A stretch of DNA of 64,000 nucleotides from Asticcacaulis sp. UBA2476 (GCA_002342035.1 DDPE01000062.1:34143-98142); one strand, 5' to 3'. Counted from the first letter of the stretch, positions 46,701 to 55,375 are shown. Notes: a model not told the origin generated them from the sequence alone. A program made the numbers and translations.

Positions 46701-48089
46701 ATGACCTCATCTGTGAAATATCTGGCCGTGCGGGCCCTGCTGACGGCGGCGGGGCTGGCCATCAGCGTGCTGGCCACGGCGCAAACCGTGCCTGCGCCTG
46801 CGCCCCCTCTGGCGGCGGCGACGGTTGAACCGGAACGGATTATCCTCAATCTCACCGGCGATCCACAGCATGAGATGGCCATCACCTGGCGCTCAGCCGC
46901 CGGATCGGCTCCGGGTAAGGTGCAGTTTGCAATATCGGAACCCGGCCCGAATTTTGTCTCCCGCACTACCGAGGTTCTGGCAAAGACCGAGGCCCTGACC
47001 CTCGATGTGCAGGAGCAGGCAGGTTTTCAGGCGACCTATAATTCGGTGGTGCTGAAGGGGCTGAAACCGGCCGCGCGCTATGTCTACCGTGTCGGTGATG
47101 GCACCCACTGGTCGGAATGGTTTCAGTTTTCGACGGCCGGCAAGCCGGGCGATAAATTCACTTTCATCTATCTGGGGGACGCCCAGAACAATGTCAAAGA
47201 GCACTGGTCGCGGGTATTGCGCGAAGCCCTGCGCGAAGACGGTAAGGCGTCGTTCATGCTGCACGCCGGTGACCTGATCAACCGCCACGCCAGCGACCGG
47301 GAATGGGGCGAATGGTTCTCGGCCGGTGGGTTTATCCATGCGCAAACCCCGTCGATCATGACGCCGGGCAATCACGAATATGGCCGCCCGATCGATGATA
47401 CCGGCGCGCGGTTGTCGCCTCAGTGGCGGGCGCAATATACCCTGCCCGAAAATGGCCCCGAAGGCCGCGCCAAGCTCAAAGAAACGGCATTCTACGTCGA
47501 TTATCAGGGCGTGCGGGTCATATCCGTCGATGCGCCGCTGCTGCATGGCGATGAGGCTGAGCGGGCGGCGCAAGTGGCGTGGCTGGATAAGATTCTGGCC
47601 GACAACCCCAACACCTGGACGGTTATCAGCCTGCATTTTCCGCTCTATTCGTCTGAACCCGACCGCGATAATCCGCGCGTGCGCGAAGCCCTTAAGCCGC
47701 TGATCGATAAATACAAAGTCGATCTGCTGCTGCAAGGCCATGATCACGGCTATGCCCGCGGGGCGGCACCTACGGCGCGGTCAAAGCAACACCCAAAGGA
47801 TGATGCCACGGTCTATGTGGTCTCGGTCGCGGGGCCTAAAATGTATGCGGTGGCTGACCTCGACTGGGTTGACCGCAAGGCCTCCCATACCCAGTTGTTT
47901 CAGGTGCTGACGGTCGAGGGGAAATCCCTAAATTATAAGGCCTTTACCGCCAATGGTGAGCTTTATGATGCCTTTTCGCTGACCAAGGACGCCAAGGGTC
48001 GCAAGACGCGCAAAGACCTGAAACCGGCCACCCCGGAACTTTGGACGCCGGGCAAAAAACCGGCAAAAAATGGCGACCTGTCCCAATAG
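46701..48089 (+). CDS. Exported purple-acid-phosphatase-like metallophosphoesterase
   Basis: This 462-residue protein has a signal peptide (ending near LATAQ). An N-terminal fibronectin-like PAP domain (RIILNLTGDPQHEMAITWRS, LKPAARYVYRVGDG) precedes the dimetal core: YLGDAQNN, HAGDLINRH, TPGNHEYG, SLHFPLY and LLLQGHDHGYARG. Such enzymes release phosphate from many esters. ATG 46701 is used because the in-frame codon at 46680 is a TTG within the terminator tail. It sits directly after the third receptor module, so the two may cooperate in organophosphate use. Confidence 0.92.
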   Translation: MTSSVKYLAVRALLTAAGLAISVLATAQTVPAPAPPLAAATVEPERIILNLTGDPQHEMAITWRSAAGSAPGKVQFAISEPGPNFVSRTTEVLAKTEALTLDVQEQAGFQATYNSVVLKGLKPAARYVYRVGDGTHWSEWFQFSTAGKPGDKFTFIYLGDAQNNVKEHWSRVLREALREDGKASFMLHAGDLINRHASDREWGEWFSAGGFIHAQTPSIMTPGNHEYGRPIDDTGARLSPQWRAQYTLPENGPEGRAKLKETAFYVDYQGVRVISVDAPLLHGDEAERAAQVAWLDKILADNPNTWTVISLHFPLYSSEPDRDNPRVREALKPLIDKYKVDLLLQGHDHGYARGAAPTARSKQHPKDDATVYVVSVAGPKMYAVADLDWVDRKASHTQLFQVLTVEGKSLNYKAFTANGELYDAFSLTKDAKGRKTRKDLKPATPELWTPGKKPAKNGDLSQ

Positions 48090-48096
48090 TTACAGC

Positions 48097-48126
48097 AAAG
48101 GCGGCATATCATTTGCCGCCTTTTTT
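48097..48126 (+). terminator. Rho-independent terminator after the phosphatase gene
   Basis: AAAGGCGGC (48097-48105) pairs perfectly with GCCGCCTTT (48115-48123) and continues into a T-run. It isolates the phosphatase unit from the biosynthetic-type locus that follows. Confidence 0.85.
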
Positions 48127-48184
48127 GTTGCCAGTTTATAGGCTAAGTTCATGCCCGAAAAGACCAGAGGGGGATGGGCGTCAA

Positions 48185-49243
48185 TTGAGCGGTTTTCAGT
48201 CCTCTGCGGTCTCAAGTTTAGTAAGTAATCTCCAAACCGAATGTACGACCGTCAAAGTAGGGGGCCACGACCTGCCTCTGACGCGCAATGACGGCGGGGA
48301 AGCGACCAACTATCTGTGCTGCCCCAGTGCGGCCTATATCGATTATGCGATTGATGAACTGCGGCATTTTTCGGCCAGGCCGTGGCTTAAGGGGCTGTTG
48401 CAGGGGCTGATCGAATGTGCCCGTCCGCTGATGACGGCGTCACGGCTGGATCGGCAGGTCCAGCCCAATAATGGCCTTGTGGCGACTAACCTTTTTCCTG
48501 ACCTGTCGCAGGCCGATATTGCGCAAGCCACCCGCGCCTTTACGGCCTTATATCCGACGCATAGTCTGGTCTGGCGATCGGTCAATGATCAGTCCACGGC
48601 TCAATTAAAGGCGCGGTTTGAGGCCGCAGGATATCACGCTTTTCCCTCGCGGCAGATATATTTGTTCGATGCGCGGGCGGGGGCACCAAAGGTCAGTCGT
48701 GACGAAGCGCGCGACATAAAGCTGCTGGCCCGTGGCGGCTATAATTGGACGCAAGGGCCGTGGCGGCCCGAAGATTTCGTGCGTATGGCCGGTCTTTACC
48801 GGCAGCTTTATCTTGATAAGTATACCTGGCTGAACCCGGTCTATACGCCTCTTTTCATAGAGCAGGGCCACGCGTCGGGAGAACTTGACCTGCATGTTCT
48901 GCGCAATGAGGACGGACGGATCGACGGGGTTGTTGGCTTTATCGACCATGGCGATTCCATGGCTGCACCCGTGGTTGGCTATGATACGGAACTGCCCGCC
49001 GAACGGGGCCTTTACCGGCGGTTGATGGCGATTGCGATGACGCGGGCGCGTGAACGGCGGCTTTTGTACAATATGAGCGCAGGGGCGGCGGGTTTTAAGC
49101 GTAATCGCGGTGGCACACCGGCGCTGGAATATCTTATGGTCTATAATCGCCATTTGGGTCTTGGCCCGCGTCTGGCGGCGTATCTGGTGCGCAGCATCCT
49201 CAACACCATAGGTGTGCCCATTCTCAAAAGGTTTGAACTGTGA
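48185..49243 (+). CDS. GNAT-like acyltransferase (FemAB/BioF2-like), function unknown
   Basis: This is a cytoplasmic protein of about 352 residues. No in-frame ATG is usable; TTG 48185, downstream of a purine-rich GAGGGGGA, gives a sensible N-terminus. An alternative at 48041 would overlap the phosphatase gene. The second half looks like an acetyltransferase fold (LDLHVLRNEDGRIDGVVGFI, RGLYRRLMAIAMTRARERRLLYNMSAG), ending AGFKRNRGGTPALEYLMVYNRHL as in peptide-transferring GNAT enzymes. It precedes the Rieske gene with a GTGA overlap, so they form one unit. It might acylate an amine made by the convergent operon. Confidence 0.65.
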   Translation: MSGFQSSAVSSLVSNLQTECTTVKVGGHDLPLTRNDGGEATNYLCCPSAAYIDYAIDELRHFSARPWLKGLLQGLIECARPLMTASRLDRQVQPNNGLVATNLFPDLSQADIAQATRAFTALYPTHSLVWRSVNDQSTAQLKARFEAAGYHAFPSRQIYLFDARAGAPKVSRDEARDIKLLARGGYNWTQGPWRPEDFVRMAGLYRQLYLDKYTWLNPVYTPLFIEQGHASGELDLHVLRNEDGRIDGVVGFIDHGDSMAAPVVGYDTELPAERGLYRRLMAIAMTRARERRLLYNMSAGAAGFKRNRGGTPALEYLMVYNRHLGLGPRLAAYLVRSILNTIGVPILKRFEL

Positions 49244-50232
49244 CCCCGTTAACGCCTTCTTCGTGGATAGCGGTGTGTGCAGCCCGTGACCTGAAACGCA
49301 CGCCACGTCGCTTTGTCATATCGGGGCAGGCGGTGGTGGTTTTCCGCTCAGGTCAGGAAATAGCGGCCTTTGCCGACATATGCCCCCATCGTCTGGCGCC
49401 GCTGTCCGAAGGCCGCGTGATCGACGGAGGTATTGAGTGTCCCTATCACGGCTGGCAATTCGATGGCACCGGTTTGTGCCGGATGATACCGGGCGCGGTC
49501 GGGACATTGCCGCGCGTACGCCTTATGCCGCTGTTGGTGTGTGAGCATGATGATCTGATTTTCGTATCATTGACGCCAACTGAGGCCACGCCCTATTCGG
49601 GGCGTCTTAGTGGGGCGGGGAATGTCTCCGCTCTGGTCGAAAGCCGCGTCTCATCAACGCTGATTGATGTCGCCGAAAATATTCTGGACGCCAGCCATAC
49701 ACATTTCACGCACAAGGGGCTGCTGCGGGGGCTGAGCGCGCGCAGACACAGGGTGCGCGTCGACATTACCGGCGGGCCAGGCTGGGTCGAGGGGCGTTAT
49801 GAAGGCGAGCCGCGTCAGGAGGGCCTGATCAGCCGCCTGCTGGAGGGCGGACGCGGCATCAGCATTGGCCGGTTCATGTCACCTGGTATTGCGGAGATCG
49901 AGTTCTGGGGGCCGCAGCGCCTCAATCTGGTGACCACGTTTCACCTGCGTCAGGCTGAGGACGGGCAGGTCGCGGGTCTGGGTATCCTGTCGGGGCCAAC
50001 TGAATATGGGCTGGGTTATGTTAAGGCGGCGATTTTCAAGCCCCTGTTTGCGGTGGCGCTGGCGCAGGATCGCCATATCCTTCAGGCCGCGTCGGCCAAC
50101 CGGAAAATGTTCGGTGACCCTAAGCCGGTGATCGGGCCGCTGGATATATTGCGCTCATCAATTGAGGCGATTTTGAAAGGCGAGCTTCCGCCAGTGGCGC
50201 AACAGCCCGTCCATATGATTATGGAGCTATAG
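49240..50232 (+). CDS. Rieske non-heme iron oxygenase
   Basis: This 330-residue oxygenase alpha subunit has a Rieske [2Fe-2S] domain with C48-x-H50 (CPHRLAP) and C67-x2-H70 (CPYHGW). The mononuclear iron site ENILDASHTHFTH (E146, D150, H153, H158) fits the family pattern. It resembles VanA/PaO/steroid-type monooxygenases rather than ring-dihydroxylating enzymes, and no beta subunit or reductase gene is nearby. It starts at GTG 49240, overlapping the preceding stop. Its 3' end overlaps the convergent ATP-grasp gene: both stops lie in CTATAG. It probably hydroxylates, demethylates or desaturates a pathway intermediate. Confidence 0.9.
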   Translation: MTPLTPSSWIAVCAARDLKRTPRRFVISGQAVVVFRSGQEIAAFADICPHRLAPLSEGRVIDGGIECPYHGWQFDGTGLCRMIPGAVGTLPRVRLMPLLVCEHDDLIFVSLTPTEATPYSGRLSGAGNVSALVESRVSSTLIDVAENILDASHTHFTHKGLLRGLSARRHRVRVDITGGPGWVEGRYEGEPRQEGLISRLLEGGRGISIGRFMSPGIAEIEFWGPQRLNLVTTFHLRQAEDGQVAGLGILSGPTEYGLGYVKAAIFKPLFAVALAQDRHILQAASANRKMFGDPKPVIGPLDILRSSIEAILKGELPPVAQQPVHMIMEL

Positions 50233-51369
50233 CAGCGGCGCGCCGTTCCATTCGATATCAGCGGTGGCGGCGGCCTTAAGGCCTTGCCCGCTGCGGACGG
50301 CGCGCACCGTGGCCTCAATCAGGGCCAGCACCTGCCAGGGTCGGGTGCTGCGGTCGGACGCATGTTCCAGCAGGTGGTTCATAGCGGTGAAATCGCGCCA
50401 CCACGGGCCAAACTGGCCACGGCGCAGGCTGTCCGGCAGGCCATAGATCAGCATGGCCAGAGGCACGCCCATAGGCTGATCGCCGCCCGCCGTGGCCGGA
50501 TGGCCCTCAATCAGGGCATTGGCCAGATTATCCTCCGGCCTAAAAAAATGTGCGCCGGAGGTGGCGCGTGGATTACATTCCAGCACATGGATTTTGCCGG
50601 AACCATCGCGCCGGAAATCAAAGGATATCTGACCCGTCCAGTTCATGTGGCGCACAAAACCGGTGACGAACTGATCGATGACCGGCTCGGGTACTGGCGC
50701 AACCATAACGCCCGCGCCTATGCCGCGACCGGCCCGGTACAGCGGCCGGTACGCCTGAAGGGCCGACACTTGACCGTGATGGGCCACGGCGTAGACGCAT
50801 AATTCCTCACCGGGCAGGTAGCGTTGAGCGATCCATGGATCATCCGGCGTCGGGCAAAGGTCGTCCAGGGTTTCAGGCTGCACGCGGACCCTGTCGCCAA
50901 AGCGCGACCAGACCGGTTTGAACACCCAGTCGGCCGGAGACCTGAATGTGCGCGCGCCATCCGAAGAGGTCAGCAAACGGGTTTCCGCGGCATCCGCGCC
51001 AAACCCCTGCGAAATTTGGCAAAAGCGGTACTTATTATGAACCTCAGCCAGCCGATCAAAAGGCGGGGCCAAAAGCGGAAGGGAATAGCCAAACAGGTCT
51101 CTGGCTGCGGCCAGATAGAACACCTCTTCGCAGGTCGGCAGAATGAGCTCAATGCCATGCCGTTCAACCACCTCGGTCACGGCGGCGGCATAGGCTTTGG
51201 GAGATGTATGGGCCGGCGGCAGCGGTGCGAAGGCTTGCGCAAAACGGCTGGCCCGCGCCAGTGGAAAGCGCAGGCTGTCGGCCAGTACGACGCTGTGGCC
51301 CGCATAGGCCAGACAGCGGGTCAGGTGCAGGGCGACGGGCGCGCGGGCACCGGTGATGAGTATGCGCAT
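50227..51369 (-). CDS. ATP-grasp ligase family protein
   Basis: This 380-residue protein starts with an NAD/ATP-grasp pre-domain (MRILITGARAPVALHLTRCL). The ATP-grasp fold follows: VFKPVWSRFGDRVRV (nucleotide lysine), IAQRYLPGEELCVYAVAHHG, and the metal-binding VLECNPRATSGAHFF. Such enzymes form amide or ester bonds between a carboxylate (as acyl phosphate) and an amine. ATG 51369 follows GGAAGGGA. It is the last gene of the FabH-led operon. Which substrates it joins is unknown. Confidence 0.85.
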   Translation of the reverse strand: MRILITGARAPVALHLTRCLAYAGHSVVLADSLRFPLARASRFAQAFAPLPPAHTSPKAYAAAVTEVVERHGIELILPTCEEVFYLAAARDLFGYSLPLLAPPFDRLAEVHNKYRFCQISQGFGADAAETRLLTSSDGARTFRSPADWVFKPVWSRFGDRVRVQPETLDDLCPTPDDPWIAQRYLPGEELCVYAVAHHGQVSALQAYRPLYRAGRGIGAGVMVAPVPEPVIDQFVTGFVRHMNWTGQISFDFRRDGSGKIHVLECNPRATSGAHFFRPEDNLANALIEGHPATAGGDQPMGVPLAMLIYGLPDSLRRGQFGPWWRDFTAMNHLLEHASDRSTRPWQVLALIEATVRAVRSGQGLKAAATADIEWNGAPLL

Positions 51370-51371
51370 CA

Positions 51372-52613
51372 CTATCCCTTCCATGTCCTCTCAACTCGCC
51401 TGAGTTTGCGCGCCGAGGTCGACAGGCTTTCCTGTCTGAGGGCAATATGGGCGGTGATGTTGAGCCCTGACAGCCGCGTTGATAGGGCCTCTTTAGCTTT
51501 CTGTGCGGCCTCTGGCGGCGTATCGATTGGCAGGATGAGGTCTATGTCAAACGGCCCGGTCTGACGTAGGCGAAAATCCGTGATACGCCGGTCGGCATCG
51601 ACAATGGCATTGCGTAGAATATCCGGCGTTATGGTCTGGCCCGACACCTGAAAAAGATCATCGCAGCGTCCGGCAATCTCCGTCACCGCCTGATAGGGTG
51701 AGCCGCACGGGCAAGGCGTCTGCGACAGACGCAGCAGGTCATTCATGCGGTAGCGGCACATGGCCTGCGCCGTGCGGGTGAAATCGGTTATGACGGGGCT
51801 GACAAGGTCGCTGCCCGCCACGGCTTCAAAATCAAAGTGCATGACATCTTCGCACAGATGTAGGGTGCCATGGTCGCAGGCAACACCGAGCAAGCCCTCT
51901 GTGGCCATATAAATCTGACGCACGCGGAGATGAAACCGTGCCTCGATCACCGTCTTATCAAGCGGATCAAGGACTTCGGCACCGGAAAATATGCGCCGCA
52001 GGGGCAGGTTCATCCCCTGTTCGGCCAGAGCCCGCAAAACCTTGGGCGGGGCAATGATCGTGTCGGGGCGGTAGTCCGGCAGTCTGGCAAAAATAGCCTC
52101 CAGACCGTCATTCAGGTCGAAAAAGCGCAAACTCAGGCGCGGTGTTACGGCGGCGGTCTTATAGAGGGCCGAATTCAGCGGCAGGATCAGGGCGATGCGG
52201 GCTGAATCGCGCGGAAAGCGCGGCAGGGTTTTGGCCAGCATAACCCCCAGCCACGCCTGCCGTTCCTGATCCGACACCACATAAAGCCCGCGATTGCCGC
52301 TGGTGCCGGTGCTGGCACCTATGCTGTAGCCGCGTCTTTGGGGGGCATCGCCGCTGAAGATTTTCCAGCCCTCATCCGCCGTAATGCCGGGGGCATTGAG
52401 GGCTGCGAAATTGGTCATCAGTTGCGCCTTATCCATAACCGGCAGGTCTTTGAAACGGCAGTCATGGAGGTGTGCATAATATGGGAAGGCGGGCAGGGTT
52501 TTACGCATCAGGCGCTTGAGCCCGCGCGCCTGCCATTTGGCTACGTCTTCACGGGTTTTTAAGTGTCTGGCCAGCCAGAGCGTGCGAAAAAAGGCGCTAA
52601 GAAACGGGATCAT
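51372..52613 (-). CDS. CoF390-synthetase/PaaK-like adenylating enzyme
   Basis: This 413-residue member of the AMP-forming ligase group resembles coenzyme F390 synthetase and phenylacetate-CoA ligase. The P-loop-like region is SIGASTGTSGNRGLYV; other motifs are IFSGAEVLD, YMATEGLLG and a Cys-rich LRLSQTPCPCGSPYQ, followed by EIAGRCDDLFQVSGQTITP. It would activate a carboxylic acid as adenylate. The start at ATG 52613 lies 17 bases inside the MBL gene; ATG 52631 is an alternative. The activated acid may feed the ATP-grasp or ketosynthase step. Confidence 0.82.
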   Translation of the reverse strand: MIPFLSAFFRTLWLARHLKTREDVAKWQARGLKRLMRKTLPAFPYYAHLHDCRFKDLPVMDKAQLMTNFAALNAPGITADEGWKIFSGDAPQRRGYSIGASTGTSGNRGLYVVSDQERQAWLGVMLAKTLPRFPRDSARIALILPLNSALYKTAAVTPRLSLRFFDLNDGLEAIFARLPDYRPDTIIAPPKVLRALAEQGMNLPLRRIFSGAEVLDPLDKTVIEARFHLRVRQIYMATEGLLGVACDHGTLHLCEDVMHFDFEAVAGSDLVSPVITDFTRTAQAMCRYRMNDLLRLSQTPCPCGSPYQAVTEIAGRCDDLFQVSGQTITPDILRNAIVDADRRITDFRLRQTGPFDIDLILPIDTPPEAAQKAKEALSTRLSGLNITAHIALRQESLSTSARKLRRVERTWKG

Positions 52614-53364
52614 GGCACAGCACAATCTCATATTCGGCCAAGGCCGCGCGACGCAGCAAAGCCATGGAATCTGTCATGGCCACCTCATCGTCATAGACCC
52701 ACCGTGCCGGGCCACGCGGGGGCCGATCCTCAGCTATGGCCTGCCCTAACCACTGGGCATCGGCGGCGTAGATCAGCTTGTGCTGCGGCCACACCAGACC
52801 GCAGTGGCCGGTGGCATGGCCGGGCAAGTCCAAAGCCAGCAGGCTGGCGTCACCAAAAAGGTCGTGGCCGTGCCCAAACGGCAGGTCTGCGACCGGAAGG
52901 TCTTCGATGGCGATCAGGCGGGCTTCGAAATCGTCAGGCAAAAGTTCCGTGAACAGGCCGTGCCGCAGCCTTTGCCAGTGGGTGGTGGTGCTGATTTTAG
53001 GCCAGCCCGCAGCGATAAAGCGGGCTTTGGGGAACCGGCGCAAACCGCTGATGTGGTCGGCGTGGAAGTGCGTCACGAAGACATATTTTACATCATCCGC
53101 CCTAAAGCCCAGATCGGCCAGAACGTCTTCGGGTTGGGTCTCAAGGCGCGGGCGCAAAAGGCTGGCATAGAGCCTGAGTGCCAGACTGCGGTGGCCGGTG
53201 GTGACCTCCGGCCCATAGCCGGTATCAATCACAATCGGGCCGTGACGGGGATGCACCCAGACGCCAAAGCGCACCCCAAGTTTGATGGTGCGCAGGCGGC
53301 CTTTGGCCAGAACCAGCCATTCGGGGATGCTGAGGGTCGCGCTATTGGCAAAGACCGGTCTCAT
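52597..53364 (-). CDS. MBL-fold metallohydrolase
   Basis: This is a 255-residue metallo-beta-lactamase-fold protein with the dizinc motif THFHADH (H99, H101, D103, H104), further ligands in LDLPGHATGHCGLV, and an N-terminal IVIDTGYG. It has no signal peptide. The layout resembles lactonases and thioesterase-like members. In this operon it could release a product from a thioester or open a lactone. Both ends overlap neighbouring genes, showing tight coupling. Confidence 0.88.
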   Translation of the reverse strand: MRPVFANSATLSIPEWLVLAKGRLRTIKLGVRFGVWVHPRHGPIVIDTGYGPEVTTGHRSLALRLYASLLRPRLETQPEDVLADLGFRADDVKYVFVTHFHADHISGLRRFPKARFIAAGWPKISTTTHWQRLRHGLFTELLPDDFEARLIAIEDLPVADLPFGHGHDLFGDASLLALDLPGHATGHCGLVWPQHKLIYAADAQWLGQAIAEDRPPRGPARWVYDDEVAMTDSMALLRRAALAEYEIVLCHDPVS

Positions 53365-54320
53365 GAAGCAAAAGTCCGGCGCAAACCTTCGCTGAAATCG
53401 ATCTGCGGGTTATATCCCAGATCACGGCGCGCCGCCGTCAGATCGAGGGTCTGGCTGAACGCCAGTATGCCTACGCCGTAAGCCGTGATCGGCGGTTCCG
53501 GCTGCCCGATACGATGTCGTGCGATATATTCGGCAGCGCGCGCCGCCGCCAGTGCCAGCCAGACGGGCACGGGCCGAAAGCGCGCGGTTACCCCTGCGGC
53601 CTCACTGGCGCGGGAGATGATGTGGTGGACCGCAATAGCCTCGCCACCTGAGATATTGAAGGTGCGGCCATCATAGCTTTGCGGGGCCTCAATCGCGCTC
53701 ACGATGGCAGCCACCACATCGTCAACATGGGTGAGGTCAGTCACTGCGGCTCCGTTGCGCAGCAGGGGCAGGCGCTGGGTTTGAGCCGCCCGGATAAGCC
53801 GTGGCAGCAGGGCGGTGTCGCCCTGACCATAGATGCCACGGGGGCGTAAGATAAGGGTGTTCAGGTCTGAGGTACGCGCCATGTCTTCTGCGATCGCCTT
53901 GGTGGCGGCATAGTCATTGACCGGCGGCGGCAGCGGGGCGTCCTCAGACAGGTTCAACTGGTCACAAAACCGAAAGGCGACGCTGGGGGAGGATATGGCC
54001 ACAAAGCGCCTGACCTTAAGTTGGCGGGCGATAGTGATGGCGTGTTGTGTGCCGGTGACATTGGCCTGTTCAAACGCCGTGCGCAGCCCCCACGTCGACG
54101 ACAGGGCCGCGGCATGAACAAAGGTATCGGCCTGATTCCACGTTTGAAGCGGGGTTGTACTGGCCAGATCGAGGGCTTCGAAAGCGATGCCATCGGCGCG
54201 TAAGACTTCGCCTTTCAGGACATCGCGGCCCAGCCCCAGCACCTGATGGCCAAGGCCGTGCAGGTGGCGGCACAGATGTCCGCCCAAAAAGCCTGTGGCA
54301 CCGGAAACGACAATTTTCAT
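53361..54320 (-). CDS. Extended SDR, NAD(P)-dependent epimerase/3-beta-HSD-like reductase
   Basis: This 319-residue Rossmann enzyme has the nucleotide motif GATGFLGG at 7-14 and a catalytic Tyr137-x3-Lys141 in DYAATKAIAED. Its sequence is nearer to 3-beta-hydroxysteroid dehydrogenase/OleD-like reductases than to sugar epimerases (ILRPRGIYGQGD, FNISGGEAI). ATG 54320 overlaps the stop of the FabH-like gene (ATGA); the long upstream extension of this frame is rejected. It probably reduces the beta-keto product of the ketosynthase. Confidence 0.87.
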   Translation of the reverse strand: MKIVVSGATGFLGGHLCRHLHGLGHQVLGLGRDVLKGEVLRADGIAFEALDLASTTPLQTWNQADTFVHAAALSSTWGLRTAFEQANVTGTQHAITIARQLKVRRFVAISSPSVAFRFCDQLNLSEDAPLPPPVNDYAATKAIAEDMARTSDLNTLILRPRGIYGQGDTALLPRLIRAAQTQRLPLLRNGAAVTDLTHVDDVVAAIVSAIEAPQSYDGRTFNISGGEAIAVHHIISRASEAAGVTARFRPVPVWLALAAARAAEYIARHRIGQPEPPITAYGVGILAFSQTLDLTAARRDLGYNPQIDFSEGLRRTFAS

Positions 54321-55297
54321 AGGATTAGCGCCAGACCGCCCAGCGACATACCGGCGGAAGTGCCCAGTATCAGGGTGCGCAGACCTGCCGGATGGCGTTG
54401 CCGCGCCAAATGCAGGGCGGTCGGAATGGAGGCCGCGATCTGGTTGCCGTAGTCGCGCACAATGTTCATGACGATATCGGCAGAAAAACCGCACCGGCGG
54501 GTCAAGTGCGCCAGAGCGCCGGGGCTGGCCTGATGGGGCACAATCAGTTCGACATCGTCGCGCTGCCATCCGGCCTGATCCAGCAGGCGGTCCAGAAACG
54601 GTTCAAAATGCCGCAACGTCAGCTTAAACAAAGCGTCGCCTTCCATGTGAAACCGGCTGTGCCTGTCGAAAGCCTCACGATCGGCATGATAGTCATAGCG
54701 GGTGCCGCCCGCCCCCAGTGAGCAGGCGTCATAGCCCGACGGATAGGTTTCCATGCGTGAGGCCAGCAGGCGGCCATCGCCTTGACCGGTAATCACGACC
54801 GCTGCCGCGCCGTCACCGAACAGGGCCGCCGTCGCCGGGTCCTGCGCCCAGGGCAGGGCGCGTGAGGCGACTTCTGAGGCGACCACCAGCGCCACCTTAT
54901 TGCCGACCATGTGGCTGGCGATATCAAGCGCCGTGACAAAGCTCAGGCAGGTCGAATTGATATCGAATGCCATACAGGCGCCGTCAGTTATGCCTAACCG
55001 CGCCTGTATCAGCGGCGCTGTGGACGGGATCGACTGATAGGGCACGGCGGCGGCAAACAGAATAAATTCTACATCGTCCGGGGACAGGCGGGCTTCGGTC
55101 ATGGCCGCGCGCGCCGCACTTACAGCCAGGTCAATCTGGTCTTCCTTATCGCAGACATAGCGACCATAAACACCTGAGCGCCGGTAAAGCCATCCGGCCG
55201 GGCGTCCGATAAGGGTATCAATATCTTCTGAAAGTCGACAGGTTTCGGGCACGGCCATGCCACTGCCTAATATTGTCAAAGGACGAACTTCCGTCAC
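54317..55297 (-). CDS. Beta-ketoacyl-ACP synthase III-like (FabH/OleA-type) condensing enzyme
   Basis: This 326-residue thiolase-fold enzyme has an intact triad: C117 in NSTCLSF, H255 in PHQAS and N285 in YGNQIAAS. The usual GNTSAAS is altered to GNQIAAS, which suggests a specialised paralogue rather than the housekeeping FabH. It would join an acyl-CoA/ACP with a malonyl or acyl partner. It starts with GTG 55297 and is the first gene of a five-gene operon, downstream of a good sigma70-like promoter. Confidence 0.9.
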   Translation of the reverse strand: MTEVRPLTILGSGMAVPETCRLSEDIDTLIGRPAGWLYRRSGVYGRYVCDKEDQIDLAVSAARAAMTEARLSPDDVEFILFAAAVPYQSIPSTAPLIQARLGITDGACMAFDINSTCLSFVTALDIASHMVGNKVALVVASEVASRALPWAQDPATAALFGDGAAAVVITGQGDGRLLASRMETYPSGYDACSLGAGGTRYDYHADREAFDRHSRFHMEGDALFKLTLRHFEPFLDRLLDQAGWQRDDVELIVPHQASPGALAHLTRRCGFSADIVMNIVRDYGNQIAASIPTALHLARQRHPAGLRTLILGTSAGMSLGGLALIL

Positions 55298-55347
55298 GCT
55301 GGTCCCGTTCTCAACTCTTTGGCTCGCCCCTATGGAATGCCCGCCAA

Positions 55348-55375
55348 ACTATATGTAGCCCGCCGGTCATGGCAA
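55348..55375 (-). promoter_or_regulatory. Sigma70-like promoter of the FabH-led operon
   Basis: On the minus strand, -35 TTGCCA (55375-55370) and -10 TATAGT (55353-55348) are 16 bases apart, each matching consensus at 5 of 6 positions. Transcription would begin about 45 bases before the GTG start. Two direct copies of GCCCGCC, on the plus strand at 55339-55345 and 55358-55364, flank the -10 and could bind a regulator. Confidence 0.5.

Noticed and set aside
48151..48228. 25-codon ORF before the GNAT gene
   Set aside because: The ribosome site is weak and it overlaps the preferred GNAT start; probably chance.
54321..54569. N-terminal extension of the SDR gene
   Set aside because: It overlaps the FabH-like gene, and the Rossmann motif starts at ATG 54320.
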